A stretch of 64,000 nucleotides of DNA from Vogesella indigofera. Its GTDB lineage: Bacteria; Pseudomonadota; Gammaproteobacteria; Burkholderiales; Chromobacteriaceae. The position numbers and the translations under genes are program-made. The stretch is from contig NZ_RBID01000017.1 of assembly GCF_003633895.1 (NCBI RefSeq), positions 98,507-162,506 on the forward strand, read 5' to 3'. The notes under the pieces are model-generated. The model was not told where the DNA came from. It searched no databases and saw only the letters and a list, made by a program, of their open reading frames with translations. Below, piece by piece: positions 27,540 through 36,828 of the stretch. How positions within the stretch are numbered: position 1 is the stretch's first letter; each line of letters opens with the position of its first letter.

Positions 27540-28682
27540 TTAGTTGTCGCGGGTGTCGATGGTCGCGGTCATGGACAGGCCCACGGACAGCGGGTGTGCC
27601 TTGAGTTCGGCTGGATCCAGCGCAATGCGTACCGGCAGACGCTGTACCACCTTGATCCAGTTGCCGGTAGCGTTTTGTGCCGGGATCATGGCGAAGGCCG
27701 AGCCGGAGCCACCGGCCAGGCCCACGACCTTGCCGTGATAGACCGCCTTGCTGCCATACAGGTCGGACGTCAGCTTGACGGCTTGGCCGAGACGAACCTT
27801 TTCAAGTTGCACTTCCTTGAAGTTCGCATCGACGTGGGCCTGTTGCAGCGGCACCACCGACAGCAGGTTGACGCCGGCCTGTACGCGCTGGCCTACCTGC
27901 ACTTGGCGCTTGGCCACCACGCCGTCGATCGGAGCGCGGATGACGGTGCGCGCCAGGTCGAGCCGGGCCTGGTCGCGCTTGGCGCGCGCCAGGGCCACTT
28001 CGGGGTTGGTGTCGACCGTGGTGTTGGCGGTCAGCGTCTGGTTGCTCTTGAGCGCCTCGACCGCCGCTCGGTAGTAGGCTTCGCTTTGTGTCGCGGCTGC
28101 TTCCGCGTCGCGGTATCTGGCCTCGGCAACGGACAGTGCGTTCTTGGCATTGCTCAACTCCTCGGCCGATACGGAGCCATTCTTGACCAGTGCCTCGCGA
28201 CGCTTGAAGTCAAGCTGCGCGCGCTCCAGGTCCGAACGTGCCGACGCCAGTTGCGCGGCGGCTCGAGTCTGCTCGGCGCTGCGTGCCTGCACCTGCGCCG
28301 TCAGCCCGGCATCGTTGGCGAAGAAACCGCGTACGCGACGTTCCGCGCGTTCCAGATCGGCTTGTGTCTGCGCCAGCGCCAGCCTGGCATCGCTGTCGTT
28401 CAGCAGCACCAGGATGTCTCCTCTCTTGACGTGCTGGGTGTCCATCACCTGCACCGTGCGCACGGTGCCGGCGACTTCCGGGGTGACCTGGGCAATTTCG
28501 GCGGCCACGTAGGCATTGTCGGTGCTGACGTAGTGCGAGGCGACAAGCACCCAGTAGCTGCCGTAGCCGATGGCGGCCGCGGCGATGGCGCCGCCCAGCA
28601 GCATGAACAGTTTTTTGCGGCGTACCGGCATTTCGTCTGCAGGCATCTGGGCGGCGGGAAGAGTTTGGGCTTGGCTGGTCAT
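27540..28682 (-). CDS. emrA: EmrA/HlyD-family membrane fusion protein
   Basis: 380 residues. A cytoplasmic head is followed by one helix (KLFMLLGGAIAAAAIGYGSYW, about 25-45), a lipoyl/barrel-sandwich half (YVAAEIAQVTPEVAGTVRTV), a long alpha-hairpin (about 90-200) and the second half-motif VIRAPIDGVVAKRQVQVGQ. A beta-barrel with MTATIDTRDN closes the chain. It bridges EmrB to the OprM-type channel across the periplasm. Gene order (oprM, emrA, emrB, marR in direction of transcription) supports one operon. Confidence 0.93.
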   Translation of the reverse strand: MTSQAQTLPAAQMPADEMPVRRKKLFMLLGGAIAAAAIGYGSYWVLVASHYVSTDNAYVAAEIAQVTPEVAGTVRTVQVMDTQHVKRGDILVLLNDSDARLALAQTQADLERAERRVRGFFANDAGLTAQVQARSAEQTRAAAQLASARSDLERAQLDFKRREALVKNGSVSAEELSNAKNALSVAEARYRDAEAAATQSEAYYRAAVEALKSNQTLTANTTVDTNPEVALARAKRDQARLDLARTVIRAPIDGVVAKRQVQVGQRVQAGVNLLSVVPLQQAHVDANFKEVQLEKVRLGQAVKLTSDLYGSKAVYHGKVVGLAGGSGSAFAMIPAQNATGNWIKVVQRLPVRIALDPAELKAHPLSVGLSMTATIDTRDN

Positions 28683-28721
28683 GTCATGTTCCTCGAAAAG
28701 TGTGATGGTTCGTATGTGTTA

Positions 28722-30170
28722 TCAGGTGCGGTCGCTCTGGTAGCCGCCACCCAGCGCCTTGATCAGGGCGACGTCCTGGGTAAATTGCTGGCTCTGCAGG
28801 TCGGTCAGCACCCGGCGGGCGTTGATGACGCTGTCTTCTGTATTCAGCACGGTCAGGTAATTACCCAGCCCGCCCTGATAGCGTTCCAGGGACACGCGGT
28901 AAGCCAGTTGCGCTGCCTGCAGCGAGGCCTTGCGCAGCTGCAGTTGCGGATCCAGCATGCGCTGTTGCGTGACGGCGTCGGCCACCTCGCGCAGCGCCTG
29001 GGCCAGCGTCTGGTTGTAGCTGGCGACCGCACTGTCGTATTCGGCGCGTGCCACTCGGTAGCCGCCTTCCAGCTGGCCGCCACGGAAAATCGGCAGGCTG
29101 ATGGCCGGGCCGATGCCGGCGATGCCGGCGCCACCCTTGCTCAGCATGTCGATGCCGAGCGACTGGACGCCGAGGTAGGCGCCCAGATTGACGTTGGGGT
29201 AGAAGCCGGCGTGGGCCACGTCGATACGCTTGGCAGCGGCTTCGGCGCGCAGGCGCGCCGCGACCAGATCCGGCCTGCGGCCGATCAGTTCGGCCTGTAC
29301 CTCGGACGGCAGACCCTGCGCCTGGCTTAGGTCAACGCTCGGCCGCGCAATGCTCTGGCCGCGGTCCGGACCGGCACCGGTCAGGGCGGCCAGCTTGTTG
29401 CGCTGCAAGGCGATCGCCTCGTCGACCGCGATCAGGTCGGCTTCCGCGCCAGCACGGCGCGATTCGGCCTGGTAGCCGCTGCCGAGGGTTTCCAGCCCGT
29501 TGCGCTGGCGTTCGTTCAGCAGTGCCTCGCTGCGGCGGCGGACTTCCACGGCTTGCGTGGTGGCGTCTCGGTCGGCATGCAGGCGGGCCAGTTCGGCATA
29601 AGCGGCGGCGATGGCGCTGGTCAGCATCAGCCGGGTCTGTGCGGCTTCGGCCTGGGCGGCGGCGAGCTCGGAGGTTGCCGCGGCGACGGAAGCGCGGTTC
29701 TTGCCCCAGAAATCCAGTTCGTAGCTGAAGTCCAGCGCCACGCGGGCCGAGGTGTTGAAGCCCTGCGGCATGGCGGCACGCGGCGTGCCGTTGTTGTAGC
29801 TCTGCTTCTGGCGCATCACGCTGGAATTCAGATCCACGCCGGGGAGGCGGCTGGCGCCGGCCTGCTGGGCATAACCTTCGGCCTTGAGGATGCGGGCCTG
29901 TGCGGTGGCCAGGTCCGGCGCATTGGCCAGCGCCTCTGCCATCAGCTGGGTGAGCTGGGCATCGCCGTAGCGTTGCCACCACTGTTGCCCGGCCCAGCTG
30001 TTGCCGGTTCCGGCTAGGCTCTGGCTGCTTTGCAATTTTTCCGGGGTGTGCAACTGCGGCTGCGGGCCGAGATCCGGCACGCTGGCACAAGCTGCCAGTG
30101 CGGCAGTAAATGCCAGAACAAGGCCGTTGCATGCGATGTTACGTGCTGAGTTTCGCGGGTAAGCGGGCAT
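28722..30170 (-). CDS. NodT/OprM-family outer-membrane efflux lipoprotein
   Basis: 482 residues with a lipoprotein signal (AFTAALAACASVPDLGP, lipid-attached Cys in AAC). Two OEP repeats follow, with WWQRYGDAQLTQLMAEALAN and the second-half start RRPDLVAARLRAEAAAKRID. The family forms trimeric TolC-like ducts. It is the promoter-proximal gene of the leftward efflux operon, and an operator-like palindrome lies directly upstream. Confidence 0.93.
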   Translation of the reverse strand: MPAYPRNSARNIACNGLVLAFTAALAACASVPDLGPQPQLHTPEKLQSSQSLAGTGNSWAGQQWWQRYGDAQLTQLMAEALANAPDLATAQARILKAEGYAQQAGASRLPGVDLNSSVMRQKQSYNNGTPRAAMPQGFNTSARVALDFSYELDFWGKNRASVAAATSELAAAQAEAAQTRLMLTSAIAAAYAELARLHADRDATTQAVEVRRRSEALLNERQRNGLETLGSGYQAESRRAGAEADLIAVDEAIALQRNKLAALTGAGPDRGQSIARPSVDLSQAQGLPSEVQAELIGRRPDLVAARLRAEAAAKRIDVAHAGFYPNVNLGAYLGVQSLGIDMLSKGGAGIAGIGPAISLPIFRGGQLEGGYRVARAEYDSAVASYNQTLAQALREVADAVTQQRMLDPQLQLRKASLQAAQLAYRVSLERYQGGLGNYLTVLNTEDSVINARRVLTDLQSQQFTQDVALIKALGGGYQSDRT

Positions 30171-30180
30171 TGCGTTCTCC

Positions 30181-30208
30181 TATAAGTAAACCAATTGGTA
30201 AAGTTATA
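30181..30208. promoter_or_regulatory. Operator-like imperfect palindrome between oprM and tetR
   Basis: A 28-bp imperfect inverted repeat (11 of 14 positions pair) is centred on AACCAATTGGTA. It lies just upstream of the efflux operon and about 70 bp before the divergent tetR gene. A similar core (AAACCATTTGGTT) recurs before the second tetR gene. Confidence 0.65.
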
Positions 30209-30275
30209 GCAACAAGCTACAATGGCTGTCAATACTTAACTTAACCGTACAGTAAACTTATCAAGAGAGGGAGAT

Positions 30276-30956
30276 ATGCGAGTGAAGAGCGAGAGCCGGC
30301 GGCAGGCGATAGTCGCCGCAGCGGCCGAAGTGTTCCTGGAACGTGGTTACGAGATCGCCTCCATGACGGAAATCGCCGAGCGATCCGGCGGATCGAAAGC
30401 CACGCTGTACAGCTACTTTCCTTCCAAGGAAGCGCTGTTCCTTGTGGTGATGAAGCAACAGGCCGAAGAATACATGGTGGAGGCGTTTGGCCGTTTGTCG
30501 CCGGGCAGTGATCTTGCCGGGACCTTGCGGAAATTCGGAGAGCACTATTTGAATGTGATACTGCTCCCGGATCTGCTCATCATGCGCAGCATCGTGATGG
30601 GCGAGGGACCGCGTTCAGGCATGGGGCGGGTGTTTTTTGACAGCGGCCCGGCGCAAGGGTGGGGGCAACTGGCGAGGTTTCTCGAAGGGGAAATGGCGGC
30701 CGGCCGCCTGCGCCCCGCCAAGCCCTGGCGTGCCGCCTTGCATTTGATCAATCTGCTTGAGGCGGATTACCTGGAGTCTTTCATGACAGGCTTCGCCGAG
30801 GCGCCCAGCGCACAACAGATCGTGGCGTCAGCGCAGGAAGCCGTTCAAGTGTACTTGCATGGTTATGGTCGAAGCAGCAGCCGTGACCTGGGCATGCTTG
30901 AAAATGGCAGCTCAGGCCGCGTGGATGCGGAGGTGCCGGAGCCAGTCAACCAGTGA
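30276..30956 (+). CDS. TetR/AcrR-family regulator (probable repressor of the efflux operon)
   Basis: 226 residues; ATG 30276 follows GAGGGAGA. The N-terminal HTH is RQAIVAAAAEVFLERGYEIA then IAERSGGSKATLYSYFPSKE. The ligand-binding part contains TetR_C-type helices (KFGEHYLNVILLPDLLIMRS). It is divergent from the oprM-emrA-emrB-marR operon with an operator-like palindrome in the shared gap, the usual arrangement for a local repressor. Its sequence closely parallels the next gene, indicating tandem duplication. It carries an extra 25-residue C-terminal tail. Confidence 0.92.
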   Translation: MRVKSESRRQAIVAAAAEVFLERGYEIASMTEIAERSGGSKATLYSYFPSKEALFLVVMKQQAEEYMVEAFGRLSPGSDLAGTLRKFGEHYLNVILLPDLLIMRSIVMGEGPRSGMGRVFFDSGPAQGWGQLARFLEGEMAAGRLRPAKPWRAALHLINLLEADYLESFMTGFAEAPSAQQIVASAQEAVQVYLHGYGRSSSRDLGMLENGSSGRVDAEVPEPVNQ

Positions 30957-30980
30957 ACGATGGTGGCGCTCCATGTTATA

Positions 30981-31000
30981 ACTAAACCATTTGGTTAAAT
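30981..31000. promoter_or_regulatory. Second operator-like site upstream of the downstream tetR
   Basis: ACTAAACCATTTGGTTAAAT contains the inverted core AACCA-TT-TGGTT, closely resembling the site at 30181-30208. It lies about 55 bp before the ATG of the second tetR gene. Confidence 0.62.
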
Positions 31001-31053
31001 GTGAAGGCCATGGGTGAGGAATTATGACAATCGAGCGGAATCGTTGAGGCGGC

Positions 31054-31659
31054 ATGCGTGTAAAAACTGAAGACAGGCGCCAGGCAATTGTTGCCGGGGC
31101 GGCCAAGGTGTTTCTGGAGCAGGGCTTCGATGCCACCTCGATGGCACAAATCGCCGCGCAGGTCGGCGTGACCAAGCCCACGCTTTATGGCTATTTCCCG
31201 TCGAAGGAAGATATCTTCCTGCACGTGATGAAAAAAGTGGCGACCGAGCTACTGGCGGCCGCTTTCGAGCGCCTGGCGCCGGGCAAGGATCTGGGGCAGA
31301 CCTTGCTGAATTTCGGCGAGCACTTTCTCGCCAGCATGCTGCAACCGGATCTGATCACGTTACGCGGCATCATCATGACGGAGGGACGGCGTTCGGGTAT
31401 CGGGGCCCTGCTGTTCGACAAGGGGCTTGCCCAGGAAATCGCAAAACTGGCCGCTTTCCTGGCGACAGAAATGGAGGCCGGCCAGCTGCGCCGGGCAAAG
31501 CCCGACACCGCGGCCGCCCATCTGCTGGGCATGCTGGAGTCGGAATACCAGCAGCACCTGCTTGGTGCCGCCAGTGAGCCGCCTACGGCCGCACAAGTTT
31601 CACAATCCGTTCAAGATGCTGTGGCCGTGTTCCTGCGCGGCTATGCGCCGGCTGCGTGA
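31054..31659 (+). CDS. TetR/AcrR-family regulator, paralog of the preceding gene
   Basis: 201 residues beginning MRVKTEDRRQAIVAGAAKVF; the neighbour begins MRVKSESRRQAIVAAAAEVF. The HTH (IAAQVGVTKPTLYGYFPSKE) and middle part (LNFGEHFLASMLQPDLITLR) also align along the length. No good Shine-Dalgarno is seen. The pair likely arose by tandem duplication, and both genes have similar palindromes upstream, so cross-regulation is plausible. Confidence 0.9.
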   Translation: MRVKTEDRRQAIVAGAAKVFLEQGFDATSMAQIAAQVGVTKPTLYGYFPSKEDIFLHVMKKVATELLAAAFERLAPGKDLGQTLLNFGEHFLASMLQPDLITLRGIIMTEGRRSGIGALLFDKGLAQEIAKLAAFLATEMEAGQLRRAKPDTAAAHLLGMLESEYQQHLLGAASEPPTAAQVSQSVQDAVAVFLRGYAPAA

Positions 31660-31726
31660 CACTGCTGCATTCAACGGCGCCAGTCAGCCGGCGCCCGACA
31701 CCCCTCCGTCTGCCGGCTTGATACCG

Positions 31727-32695
31727 CTAGTGCGCCTTGCCTTGGCGCGCCGCCTGCAGCCGCTCGGGCTCCTCGCGCGGGGTACAGCCGTAGCGCTGCT
31801 TGAACACCCGTGAAAAATGCGACTGGTCGGTAAAGCCCCACTGGTAGGCCAGCTGCGCCAGCGTTTGCGGCTGCGGGCTGCCCAGCGCCTGGCGTGCGCC
31901 CGCCAGCCGCTGTTCGCGCAGCCACAGGCCGAAGGTCTGGCCGGTGTCGCGGAACAGGTCGTGCAGGTAGCGCACCGAGATGCGGCAGGCGCCGGCGATC
32001 TGTTCCGGGGCCAGGCGGGTATCGGCCAGATTGGCGCGCACATAGCGTTCGATGCGGTTCAGGTGCGCGGCGCGCACGCAGGAGGCCTGCGAATCGAGCA
32101 CCGCCGGATTGCCTTCGGTGGCGGCGACGAACAGCTCCAGCAACTGCTGGCCGACCAGCGGGTGCAGGCAGTCGTCGCCCTGTTCCAACCGCCGCCCGAC
32201 CGCACCGAGGTAGTCGGCAAACAGCGCGCCGATGCTGTGACTGCCGTCAAAGGTCACCGCGCAGTAGCGCTCCGGATTGCGCAGCCGCGCGCGCAGCAGG
32301 TGGCCGGGGATTTTCAGCACCCACAGGTTGTTGGCGCGGGTGTGGTGGAATTCGTAGGGATCGTTGCTGCGTTCGAGGATGAAATGGCCGGCGCCGCAGT
32401 GCGCTTCGCGCCCCATCTGGCTGAAAAAGATGGCGCTCTGTCGCGGCAGCGACACCAGGAACTGCTCCTCGGCGGTGTCGTGCATCTCGCCGCGCACGCG
32501 GCGGTAGCTGAGCGGGCCGCTGCTGAGCCGCGACAGCGACTGCTGCCCCAGCTGCCAGCAGCTGAGGTCGCCCTCGAAGCGCGCCGGATCAAGAAAATCC
32601 AGCTGCAGGTTGAAATAGGTCTGGCCGATGATTTCCTGCCAGCGGCGATGGCGCTCTGCCGGCGCGGCGGCGAAGGTCGAGTAGTGCTGCATCAT
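31727..32695 (-). CDS. AraC-family transcriptional activator
   Basis: 322 residues. The N-terminal ligand or dimer domain is AraC_binding_2-like (RVRGEMHDTAEEQFLVSLPR, ERSNDPYEFHHTRANNLWVL). The C-terminal double HTH contains RLAPEQIAGACRISVRYLHD and LAQLAYQWGFTDQSHFSRVF followed by KQRYGCTPREEP. It lies downstream of hyuA on the same strand. Control of the hydantoinase/permease genes is inferred from position and from paired repeats upstream of those genes. Confidence 0.9.
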   Translation of the reverse strand: MMQHYSTFAAAPAERHRRWQEIIGQTYFNLQLDFLDPARFEGDLSCWQLGQQSLSRLSSGPLSYRRVRGEMHDTAEEQFLVSLPRQSAIFFSQMGREAHCGAGHFILERSNDPYEFHHTRANNLWVLKIPGHLLRARLRNPERYCAVTFDGSHSIGALFADYLGAVGRRLEQGDDCLHPLVGQQLLELFVAATEGNPAVLDSQASCVRAAHLNRIERYVRANLADTRLAPEQIAGACRISVRYLHDLFRDTGQTFGLWLREQRLAGARQALGSPQPQTLAQLAYQWGFTDQSHFSRVFKQRYGCTPREEPERLQAARQGKAH

Positions 32696-32807
32696 GTGTC
32701 GTCTCCTCTGGTGCCACCCCGGGATCGAGTCCGCCCGTCGTCGTTGCGACAGGATGCGCGGGTGTGGCGGCCGGCAGGCTGCCGGCGCTCATCACATGGG
32801 CCGACTG

Positions 32808-32821
32808 CAACGTTGGCCGCA
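32808..32821 (-). repeat. Intergenic copy of TGCGGCCAACSTTG
   Basis: Exact match with S = G in the 145-bp gap between hyuA and the AraC gene. Extended outward it reads TGCAACGTTGGCCGCA on the plus strand. Confidence 0.88.
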
Positions 32822-32840
32822 GTCGACATTGCATCATTGC

Positions 32841-34925
32841 CTATTCTGCCCAGCGTGTCAGTTGATAACTGCCGGACTCGTGCAGCACCGCCTGCCAGCC
32901 GGGGCGGATGATGACGGTGGTGGTCGGCTCCTCGATGGCGGCGGGGCCGACGATACGGTTGCCGGCCTTCAGTTGTTCGCCGCGATAGACCGGCGTTTCC
33001 ACCCAGCGGCCACTGTCGTCAAAAAGCATCGCCCGGAAGCCGTCGTGCGCCTGCGCCACGCCATCCTCGCCGGATGCCAGGTTCGGCAGCGCCGGCTTGT
33101 CGACCAGGCCGCTGACGGTGCACTCCAGGTTGACCAGTTCCACCGGGTTGTGCGGCTCGGCATAGGTGAACAGCGCCTCGTGGCGGTGGTGGAAGGCCTG
33201 CAGGATCTGCTCGGCGCCGTCTGGCGTGATCTCGCCGTTGGCGATCTCCACCGTGCACTCGTGGATCTGGCCCTGGTAGCGCATCTCCAGGCTGCGGTGC
33301 ACGCGGATCTTGTCGTCGTCAAAACCGTCGGCGCGCAGGTGGCTGCGGCCCTTGGCTTCCATGTCGTCGAACAGCCGGTTCAGCGTGGCGAGATCGGCCT
33401 CGCGGTGCAGCCGCATCGGCGCGCTGGCGAGGAAGTTGTACTTGACGTCGGAAATCACCTGGCCGAAGGCGCACAGGCAGGAGGCGAATTTCGGCACCAG
33501 CACGGTGTGGATGCCCAGCTCCTCCGCCAGCGCGGTGATGTGCATGCCGGTGGCGCCGCCGGCGCAGATCAGCGCGAAGTCGCGCGGGTCGTAGCCCTGT
33601 TCGATAGAGATGCGGCGGATGCCGTTGGCCATGTTCATGTTCACCAGCGTGCTGATGCCGTAGGCGGCGCGCTCGACGCTGATGCCCAGCGGTTCGGCCA
33701 CGTTGGCCGCAATCGCGGCACGCGCCTTCGGCTGGTCGAGGCGGATGCTGCCGCCCAGCACCGCGTCCGGGCGCAGATAGCCCAGCGCCAGATTGGCGTC
33801 GGTGACGGTGGCGCGCTCGCCGCCCTTGCCGTAGCAGGCCGGGCCGGGGCTGGCGCCGGCGCTGTGCGGGCCGACTTCCAGCATGCCGAAGGTATTGATG
33901 TGGGCGATGGAGCCGCCGCCGGCGCCCAGCGTCTCGACGTGGATCATCGGCACGCCGATGCGGTGGCGCAGGAAGTCGATGTTGCGGTTGAGGTTGGTCT
34001 GGCCGTCCTTGGCCAGCGTGATGTCGAACGAGGTGCCGCCCATGTCGACGGTGATTACGTTGTCGATGCCGAACGGGCGGGCGATGTACAGCCCGGCCTG
34101 CGGCGCCGACGCCGGCCCGGAGTTGATCGCGTTCACCGCCCGCTCTCGCATGATGTTGCCGACCGCCAGCCCGCCGTTGGACTGGAAGTAGCGCACCGGG
34201 CTGTGGGCGCCCAGCTCGGCGAAGAACTGGTCGATGCGCTGCACGTAGCGGCCCATCACCGGGCTGAGGTAGGCGTTGACGATGGTGGTGGAGGTGCGGG
34301 TGTACTCGCGCACCTGCGGGTAGACCTCGCTGCCGCTGCACACGAACACGCCGGGCAGGTGCTGTGCCACCAGCTCGCGGGCGCGCTGCTCGTGGGCCGG
34401 GTTGCGCACCGACCACACGAAGGAGATCGCCACGCTTTCGACGCCCTCGGCGCGGAAGTGTTCGATGGCGGCGAGGATGTCGTCCTCGTTCAGCGCCTCG
34501 TGCTCGCTGCCGTCGGCCAGCACGCGGCCGCGCACCGGGCGGCGCAGGTGGCGCGGCACCAGCTGCGGTGCCGGCGGGTAGCTGGCGTCGTAGCGGTAGC
34601 CTTCTTCCTTGTGGCCGAGGCGGATCTCGATACTGTCCTCGTGGCCGGCGGTGCACAGCAGGCCCACCTTCACGCCTTTCAGCTCGATCAGCGCGTTCAG
34701 CGCCACGGTGGTGCCGTTGATGCACAGGTCGCAGTTCTGGATGATGTCGCCAACCGGCATGTCCAGCGCCTCGGCCATCTGCTGCAGGCCGGCGGCGATG
34801 GCGCGGGTGCCGTCGTCTGGCGTCGACGGACTCTTGAACAGGCGTAGCGGGCCGTTGTGCTCGGCCAGCACGAAGTCGGTAAAGGTGCCGCCGGCGTCCA
34901 CGCCCAAACGGAATCGCTGTTTCAT
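32841..34925 (-). CDS. hyuA: N-methylhydantoinase A/5-oxoprolinase subunit A (HyuA)
   Basis: 694 residues. The N-terminal Hydant_A_N fold has the ATP-binding opening RLGVDAGGTFTDFVLAE. The hydantoinase A domain contains DMGGTSFDITLAKDG, YFQSNGGLAVGNIMRERAV and GASPGPACYGKGGE. The acetone-carboxylase/hydantoinase C-terminal domain ends IIRPGWQAVLHESG. In the family HyuA and HyuB form an ATP-dependent ring-opening enzyme acting on hydantoins or 5-oxoproline. The start overlaps the hyuB stop (ATGA), so translation is coupled. Which substrate is used cannot be read from the sequence. Confidence 0.93.
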   Translation of the reverse strand: MKQRFRLGVDAGGTFTDFVLAEHNGPLRLFKSPSTPDDGTRAIAAGLQQMAEALDMPVGDIIQNCDLCINGTTVALNALIELKGVKVGLLCTAGHEDSIEIRLGHKEEGYRYDASYPPAPQLVPRHLRRPVRGRVLADGSEHEALNEDDILAAIEHFRAEGVESVAISFVWSVRNPAHEQRARELVAQHLPGVFVCSGSEVYPQVREYTRTSTTIVNAYLSPVMGRYVQRIDQFFAELGAHSPVRYFQSNGGLAVGNIMRERAVNAINSGPASAPQAGLYIARPFGIDNVITVDMGGTSFDITLAKDGQTNLNRNIDFLRHRIGVPMIHVETLGAGGGSIAHINTFGMLEVGPHSAGASPGPACYGKGGERATVTDANLALGYLRPDAVLGGSIRLDQPKARAAIAANVAEPLGISVERAAYGISTLVNMNMANGIRRISIEQGYDPRDFALICAGGATGMHITALAEELGIHTVLVPKFASCLCAFGQVISDVKYNFLASAPMRLHREADLATLNRLFDDMEAKGRSHLRADGFDDDKIRVHRSLEMRYQGQIHECTVEIANGEITPDGAEQILQAFHHRHEALFTYAEPHNPVELVNLECTVSGLVDKPALPNLASGEDGVAQAHDGFRAMLFDDSGRWVETPVYRGEQLKAGNRIVGPAAIEEPTTTVIIRPGWQAVLHESGSYQLTRWAE

Positions 34926-36703
34926 GCTTGTGCTCCCAGGTTCAGTTGCTGACGCAGCGCGGCGGTGGCGGCGTCGTCGATATGCAGGCTGTCATCGGTG
35001 ATGATCACGCCGTATTCCTCGCGTGCGGCCAACCTTGAGATCAGCCCGTTCTTCAGGTCGGCCAGCACCTGTGCCGGCGGTCGCTGCCACGGCAGACCGT
35101 AGCCGCCGCCGCCGGGGTTGATGTTGCGCGCGCGCTGGCCGGGCTTGAGGGTGGTGATCACGTTGTGGCGGTGCACGGTCAGCGCGCCGTCGTGTTCCAC
35201 TTCCAGGCGGCCGAGCTTCTTGTCGATCAGCACGTCGTGCGCGCCGGCGGCACCCATGGTCGGGATCTGGCGGCCTTCGCCGAAGGCGATCACCGTCATG
35301 TCGTGGCCGCGCGGTTCCACTTCCCACACCGTGCCGCTGCCGCCGCGGTGCGTGCCGGCGCCGCCGCTGTCCTGCAGCAGGCCGTAGCGGTGGATGATGA
35401 TCGGGTAGGCGTATTCCAGCAGCTCGATGTCGCCGGAGCTGAGCGCGCCAAAACAGCACAGCGGGCCGCAGGCGTGCCAGCCGTCCATGTACTGGGTGGC
35501 GCCGGCGCCGGAGATGATCGAGGCCAGCACCATGGTCACGTACTGTTCGCCGGTGGCGGGGTTGATGCCGGCGATGTTGATGCCGCTGGCGTGGCCCCAG
35601 GAGGCGGTGACGCGCTCCGGCGCGGCGGCCTCGAACGCCATGCGCACCGCGTCGGTCAGCGTTTCCATCGGCGTGGTGGTGCAGTTGACGTGCGGCGCCG
35701 GCTCGGCGGCGTTGCACAGCGTGCCGTGGGCGCCGAGATCGACCGATACGCAACGGTACAGCCCGGCGTTGTACGGCGGCGGCACCTGCGCGAACATCAT
35801 CAGCCCGAGGTAGACGCCGGACATCGAGTTGCCGGCGTAGGAATTGATGAAGTAGGGGATCTGCGGCGGGCTTTGCACGCTGATGTGCACGTTGTCGCCG
35901 CTGACGGTGACCTGGGTGCGGATGGTCAGCTCGCCGTAGCCGTGGCCGGCGTCTTCCAGTACCGCTTCGCCGTGGTAAGTGCCGTCGGGAATGGAGCGGA
36001 TCAGCGAGCGCATGTGGCGGTCGGCCATGTCCTTCAGCTCGGCGATGGCGGCGCGCACGGTGGCGAGGCCGTACTTGTCCAGCAGTGCCAGCAGGTTGCG
36101 CTCGCCGACGCGGCAGGCGCCGAACTGGGCGTTCAGGTCGCCTTCCTGGTCGCGGCGGGCGCGCATATTGCACAGCAGCAGGTTGACCACGTCGTCGCGG
36201 CGGCGGCCCTGGTCCCACAGCTTCACCGGCGGGATGCGCAGGCCTTCGGCGTAGATCTCTTTCGCATCCGGGTTGTAGCCGGCCGGCACCGGGCCGCCGA
36301 TGTCGGTGAGGTGGCCCTTGCACACCGCCCAGAACACCAGCTCGCCCTGGTAAAACACCGGCTTGTACATGCAGCAGTCGAGGATGTGGCTGCCCTGGTA
36401 CACCGGGTCGTTGTGGTAGATCACGTCACCCTCGTGGATGTCGTCGCCGAAGAAGTCGGCCACCGCCTTCATCGCCGGGATCAGCGAGCCGAGGTGGATG
36501 GGGATGTCCTGGCCCTGCAGGATCATTTCCGGCAGGTTATCGAACAGCGCGTTGCTGTAGTCGTGTGCCAGGTTGAACACGCTGGAGCGGCCGGTTTTCT
36601 CCAGCGTCAGCGTCATTTCGCGTTGCGCGGTTTCCAGCGCGCCGCGGACCACGGCCAGCGTGATCGGGTCGATCGCGGCTGGGACTTGATGCGCTTGTGT
36701 CAT
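34922..36703 (-). CDS. hyuB: N-methylhydantoinase B/5-oxoprolinase subunit B (HyuB)
   Basis: 593 residues; ATG 36703 follows CGGAG, and the longer frame adds only a basic stretch. HyuB signatures include IDPITLAVVRGALETAQREM, NDPVYQGSHILDCCMYKPVF, GHLTDIGGPVPAGYN and the C-terminal GGGGYGLPWQRPPAQVLADL. It is the partner subunit of HyuA. A terminator separates it from the permease gene upstream, so hyuBA may have its own promoter. Confidence 0.93.
   Translation of the reverse strand: MTQAHQVPAAIDPITLAVVRGALETAQREMTLTLEKTGRSSVFNLAHDYSNALFDNLPEMILQGQDIPIHLGSLIPAMKAVADFFGDDIHEGDVIYHNDPVYQGSHILDCCMYKPVFYQGELVFWAVCKGHLTDIGGPVPAGYNPDAKEIYAEGLRIPPVKLWDQGRRRDDVVNLLLCNMRARRDQEGDLNAQFGACRVGERNLLALLDKYGLATVRAAIAELKDMADRHMRSLIRSIPDGTYHGEAVLEDAGHGYGELTIRTQVTVSGDNVHISVQSPPQIPYFINSYAGNSMSGVYLGLMMFAQVPPPYNAGLYRCVSVDLGAHGTLCNAAEPAPHVNCTTTPMETLTDAVRMAFEAAAPERVTASWGHASGINIAGINPATGEQYVTMVLASIISGAGATQYMDGWHACGPLCCFGALSSGDIELLEYAYPIIIHRYGLLQDSGGAGTHRGGSGTVWEVEPRGHDMTVIAFGEGRQIPTMGAAGAHDVLIDKKLGRLEVEHDGALTVHRHNVITTLKPGQRARNINPGGGGYGLPWQRPPAQVLADLKNGLISRLAAREEYGVIITDDSLHIDDAATAALRQQLNLGAQA
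35024..35037 (+). repeat. Copy of TGCGGCCAACSTTG inside hyuB
   Basis: Exact match with S = C, antisense to hyuB near its 3' end. Confidence 0.85.
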
Positions 36704-36782
36704 GGTGTGTCTCCGTTTTCTGGGGGGCAGCAATGCCTGTTGCCTGACTGCTACGGTAAGAACTTGTCCGGCCAGCGGCTTG

Positions 36783-36818
36783 CACCAGCGCGCACGAAAT
36801 CTGGTCTGCCAGCGCAGT
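36783..36818. promoter_or_regulatory. Paired CCAGCGC repeats upstream of hyuB
   Basis: CCAGCGC occurs at 36785-36791 and 36809-36815, 24 bp apart. Their reverse complements sit in CGCGCTGGTG and TGCGCTGGCA. The same half-site type is paired upstream of the permease gene. They are possible AraC-type activator boxes. Confidence 0.35.
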
Positions 36819-36828
36819 GCGCGGCGAC

